From: Opitutia bacterium UBA4654
GTDB lineage: Bacteria; Verrucomicrobiota; Verrucomicrobiia; Opitutales; Intestinicryptomonadaceae
Reading direction: 5' to 3'
DNA length: 20,017 nucleotides
Assembly: GCA_002405555.1 (NCBI GenBank)
Contig: DHMA01000119.1
Span: 19,523-39,539, forward strand
Under the pieces are notes generated by a model, which made no database searches, had not been told where the DNA came from, and saw only the letters and a program-made list of their open reading frames with translations. The first letter of the stretch is position 1. Each line of letters starts with the position of its first letter. This document shows positions 18,017-20,017 of this stretch, piece by piece. A program made the position numbers and the translations under genes.

Positions 18017-18069
18017 GCGGCAGTGCCGCGTTTTCTAAGGGGAAGACTTAAAACATTTGTAGCCTCCCC
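18017..18069 (-). repeat. Two hairpins in the plsX-fabH gap
   Basis: On the minus strand GGGGAGG (18069-18063) can pair with TCTTCCCC (18046-18039), and further downstream GCGGC and GCCGC flank a three-base loop (18017-18029). Neither is followed by a T-run, so they do not look like terminators. They may be processing or stability elements, or regulate fabH translation; this is inference. Confidence 0.35.
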
Positions 18070-18079
18070 GCGGATTTTT

Positions 18080-19177
18080 TCAGCCCGCCGTGTTGTGCTC
18101 TTCCGCCGACTTGCGCTCGCGCTCGCGGGCGGTCTCCTTGTTCTTTTCGACGATTTCTTTGAGGCGCGAAACGTCCTCCTTAATGCGCGACTGCATGTGT
18201 TTGCGCAGGCAGCGCAGCGTGATTTCTATCGCCCCCGCAATCTGCTTGCGGTTGCTCGACCCGTGCGCCTTGACCACAAGCCCGTTCAGACCGAGCAGGG
18301 GCGCGCCCGAAAATTTGTCGATGGGCAGGCGTTTTTTCAAATTTTTGAAAGCCCCGCGGGCAATCAGAATGCCGAGCTTGTAGACCCACGAGCGCATGAT
18401 TTCCTCTTTGAGAATGTCCTTGAACATTCTGACCGAGCTTTCGAGCGATTTCAGCACGACATTTCCCGTGAATCCGTCGCATACGACAACGTCGAACTCG
18501 CCGTCGAAAAGCCCGAAGCCTTCGATAAGCCCGCCGTAGTTTATAACGCCCTCCTGCGCCTTGAAAAGCCTGTGCGCGGTCTGGACAAGGCTGTTGCCCT
18601 TGCAGTCTTCCGTGCCGTTGCTAAGCAGCCCAACGCGCGGATTTTTTATTCCGAGAGCCACGTGCGCGTAGTTTGCGCCCAAAATGGCGTTGTCCACAAG
18701 GCTTTCGGGCTTCGGGTCGGGCGCCGCGCCGACGTCAATCATTATGAAATTTTTGAACTTTCCGGGGATAACCGTGCCGAGCGCGGGGCGTTCAATGCCG
18801 TCCATCGTACGGAGTCTGATAGTGCCGCCCGCCATGAGAGCGCCCGTGTTTCCGCAGCTGAGAACGGCGTCGGCAGTGCCGATTTTCACGAGGTCTATCG
18901 CGCGCATCATGGAGGAGTCGCGCTTGGTTTTCATTGCCTGAATGGGCTTTTCGTCCATTTCAATGACTTCCGAGGCGTTGTAGACCTGCACGCGGTTGTC
19001 TTTGAGAACGTCGTGGCGGACGAGCAACGGCGAAATAACCTTGTCGTCTCCGACAACGATAATGCGGAAGTCGCTCTTGTCGGAGGAAAGTGCCTGACGG
19101 ACGCCGATAATCAATTCTTCGGGACCGAGGTCGGAGCCCATGACGTCTACGGCTATTGTTGGGATTGAGTTGCTCAT
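18080..19177 (-). CDS. plsX: Phosphate acyltransferase PlsX
   Basis: PlsX converts acyl-ACP to acyl-phosphate, which PlsY uses to start phospholipid synthesis; it is a peripheral membrane enzyme. The 365-residue protein has the family opening IAVDVMGSDLGPEEL, then LSCGNTGALMAGGTI, RPALGTVIPG, VGLLSNGTEDCKGN, VVCDGFTGNVVLKSLE and FSGAPLLGLNGLVVKAHGSS. The C-terminal 33 residues (from about KEDVSRLKE) form a highly charged helix that makes it slightly longer than many relatives. It sits between rpmF (219 bases upstream) and fabH (98 bases downstream) on the same strand, the conserved cluster. The upstream gap holds a hairpin after rpmF and a candidate promoter with an inverted repeat, so plsX-fabH may also be transcribed separately from rpmF. 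No Shine-Dalgarno site is seen. Confidence 0.96.
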   Translation of the reverse strand: MSNSIPTIAVDVMGSDLGPEELIIGVRQALSSDKSDFRIIVVGDDKVISPLLVRHDVLKDNRVQVYNASEVIEMDEKPIQAMKTKRDSSMMRAIDLVKIGTADAVLSCGNTGALMAGGTIRLRTMDGIERPALGTVIPGKFKNFIMIDVGAAPDPKPESLVDNAILGANYAHVALGIKNPRVGLLSNGTEDCKGNSLVQTAHRLFKAQEGVINYGGLIEGFGLFDGEFDVVVCDGFTGNVVLKSLESSVRMFKDILKEEIMRSWVYKLGILIARGAFKNLKKRLPIDKFSGAPLLGLNGLVVKAHGSSNRKQIAGAIEITLRCLRKHMQSRIKEDVSRLKEIVEKNKETARERERKSAEEHNTAG

Positions 19178-19218
19178 CGAAAATGACGTGTTGATTTTCT
19201 GCGAAAAAATCGGCTGGA

Positions 19219-19247
19219 AGTTTCGGCTAAAAACGCCGAATAGTCAA
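19219..19247 (-). promoter_or_regulatory. Candidate plsX promoter with an internal operator-like inverted repeat
   Basis: On the minus strand TTGACT (19242-19247) is followed after 17 bases by GAAACT (19219-19224), a weak -10. Between them lies the perfect inverted repeat TTCGGC-N7-GCCGAA (19222-19240), which partly overlaps the -10. A repeat in that position is typical of a repressor site. The -10 match is poor, so the promoter is uncertain. Confidence 0.4.
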
Positions 19248-19333
19248 CCCCAAAAGCCGATCGCGCTTTTCCCGAAAAAGGAAAGAGTTTTGCAAAACGA
19301 AGCTCGAAAACGCGACCCCCGATTAAAGAAAAC

Positions 19334-19363
19334 GCGGGAGTTATTAATTAAAATAAATCCCGC
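19334..19363 (-). terminator. Hairpin after rpmF, possible weak terminator or attenuator
   Basis: Arms GCGGGA and TCCCGC enclose a second paired segment (TTATT/AATAA) with a six-base loop; the stem is followed on the minus strand by GTTTTCTTT. It lies 33 bases after the rpmF stop codon, between rpmF and plsX. The broken T-tract suggests partial termination, letting some transcripts read into plsX. Confidence 0.5.
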
Positions 19364-19396
19364 ATTACGATGAAAAAAGCCTATCGACTTTAAGAA

Positions 19397-19576
19397 CTAA
19401 ACTTTAACGCTGATTACCTGCTTGCCGCGGTACATACCGTTGGAGGGGTTAACCCTGTGCGACATGCAGATGGAGCCGTCCGTCGGGTCTTTTGCGAACT
19501 GGGGAAGTTCGTAATGGTTTGCGGCGCGGCGGATACGCGTGCGCTGTTTAGATTGTTTGCGTTTTGGTTGTCCCAT
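19397..19576 (-). CDS. rpmF: 50S ribosomal protein L32
   Basis: The 59-residue product MGQPKRKQSKQRTRIRRAAN and onward has the L32 opening (PKRKxSKxRxRxRRA), and the HRVNPSNGMYRGKQVI segment matches the family C-terminal half (HRVCxxCGxYxGRxVI). Only one cysteine (residue 37) is present, so the usual four-cysteine zinc ribbon is absent. It binds 23S rRNA in the large subunit near the peptidyl transferase region. A good AGAGGT site (19585-19590) lies 8 bases before the ATG. The gene order rpmF-plsX-fabH is conserved in many bacteria, which supports the call despite the small size. Confidence 0.93.
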   Translation of the reverse strand: MGQPKRKQSKQRTRIRRAANHYELPQFAKDPTDGSICMSHRVNPSNGMYRGKQVISVKV

Positions 19577-19612
19577 GGTAGATTACCTCTTTGAAATTTA
19601 TTAAAGATATGA

Positions 19613-19640
19613 ACACTACGGTTTGCCGCGCTTTTGTCAA
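19613..19640 (-). promoter_or_regulatory. Sigma70-type promoter for rpmF
   Basis: On the minus strand a perfect TTGACA (19635-19640) is followed after 16 bases by TAGTGT (19613-19618), a weaker -10. The leader would be about 30 bases and contains the rpmF ribosome binding site. Confidence 0.55.
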
Positions 19641-19729
19641 GAAGCTTTTTTTACCTATTTTTTCTTTCCGTATTTTTGCGTCTTTGCCGTATTTGCTTTT
19701 CTTCCTTTTCGGTTTATCCAACGCAAAGC

Positions 19730-20017
19730 CATTGCAAAGCAATGCGAAGTTGTCGGGAAAAGCGGCAAGTATACTTGCCGCGAATCATCACCGAAAGGAG
19801 CGAAGCTCCGTTGCCGTACAGGCTGCCTGTCGGTCGCATAACAACTATAAGGAGCGAAGCTCCGACGCCGTGCAGGCTGCCAGCCTGCCGAAGCTCCAAC
19901 GGGGGGGGCGACTCGCACCCGTGCCCAGCGGGGGGACAGGCGGGAGTTTTCGTGGTAGCGAAAACCGCCTTTTGGGGGCGGCAGCCCCCTCTGTTGCCGT
20001 GCAGGCTGCTAGCCTGC
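19730..20017. repeat. Cluster of nine short hairpins and partial tandem repeats, non-coding
   Basis: Self-complementary units lie at 19730-19744, 19762-19781 (perfect 20-base palindrome GCGGCAAGTATACTTGCCGC), 19797-19809, 19814-19833, 19851-19863, 19872-19888, 19928-19960, 19974-19989 and 20001-20017. GGAGCGAAGCTCC occurs twice exactly, 54 bases apart, with a partial third copy at 19889-19897. GCAGGCT-N3-AGCCTGC occurs twice (19872, 20001), with a variant at 19818. Together these make two copies of a roughly 54-base unit plus degenerate parts, and the array seems to continue past the window edge. It resembles intergenic REP- or MITE-like repeats, but I cannot name the family. No gene could be supported in 19577-20017. 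Confidence 0.7.

Noticed and set aside
19762..19781. Integron attC-type site
   Set aside because: The palindrome is perfect and lacks the unpaired bases and GTTRRRY/RYYYAAC ends expected of attC; no integrase is seen.
19655..19918. Minus-strand 87-codon frame with repeated RSFAP peptide
   Set aside because: It is the translation of the hairpin repeats; the peptide periodicity follows the DNA palindromes and there is no ribosome binding site or family match.
19797..20017. CRISPR array
   Set aside because: The repeats are not of uniform length or spacing, there are no unique spacers of constant size, and no cas gene is nearby.

Overview
The window looks like a piece of a Verrucomicrobiota-type chromosome, possibly Opitutales/Puniceicoccales-like and host- or gut-associated. 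That is an inference, resting on high-GC coding DNA with A/T-tract-rich intergenic regions, frequent absence of Shine-Dalgarno sites, large secreted glycan-degrading enzymes, a heteromeric methylmalonyl-CoA mutase, and an rpmF-plsX-fabH cluster. No RNA genes, phage genes, transposases, CRISPR arrays or defence genes were seen. Most of the window is well-known housekeeping and carbon metabolism.

Left part (1-5757): a minus-strand run recR -> uppP -> TatD-like hydrolase (cut by the window edge) has gaps of 16 and 6 bases. Divergent from it is a Tat-exported metallophosphoesterase followed by an intrinsic terminator. A second, bidirectional terminator separates it from a convergent minus-strand lipoprotein, a GH51 alpha-L-arabinofuranosidase with an extra beta-propeller-like N-terminal part and a good sigma70-type promoter.

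Middle (5705-12440): the two methylmalonyl-CoA mutase subunits (small then large) form a minus-strand operon with a very good promoter, a roughly 110-base leader of unusual structure and a strong terminator. Downstream of a further terminator lies a secreted glycoside-hydrolase-like protein (probably DUF6259 family) with a perfect AGGAGG ribosome binding site. Sugar release by the two secreted enzymes and succinate/propionate interconversion by the mutase fit a fermenting polysaccharide degrader. The link is by lifestyle, not by any shared operon.

Right part (12441-20017): a compact plus-strand operon runs maf -> TonB/TolA-like protein -> RluA-type pseudouridine synthase -> DUF1189 membrane protein -> EamA transporter, with gaps of 4, -4, 5 and 10 bases. 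It is convergent with minus-strand rpmF -> plsX -> fabH, the classical ribosomal protein L32/phospholipid/fatty acid initiation cluster. The last 290 bases are non-coding and packed with nine short self-complementary hairpins and partial repeats.

The least explained features are the mutA leader (four alternating complementary segments plus a 21-codon reading frame ending in ATGA at the mutA start), the hairpin-chain repeat at the right end, the inverted repeat lying between the -35 and -10 elements of a candidate plsX promoter, and the two unusual secreted carbohydrate-active proteins. I did not find a convincing novel multi-gene system.
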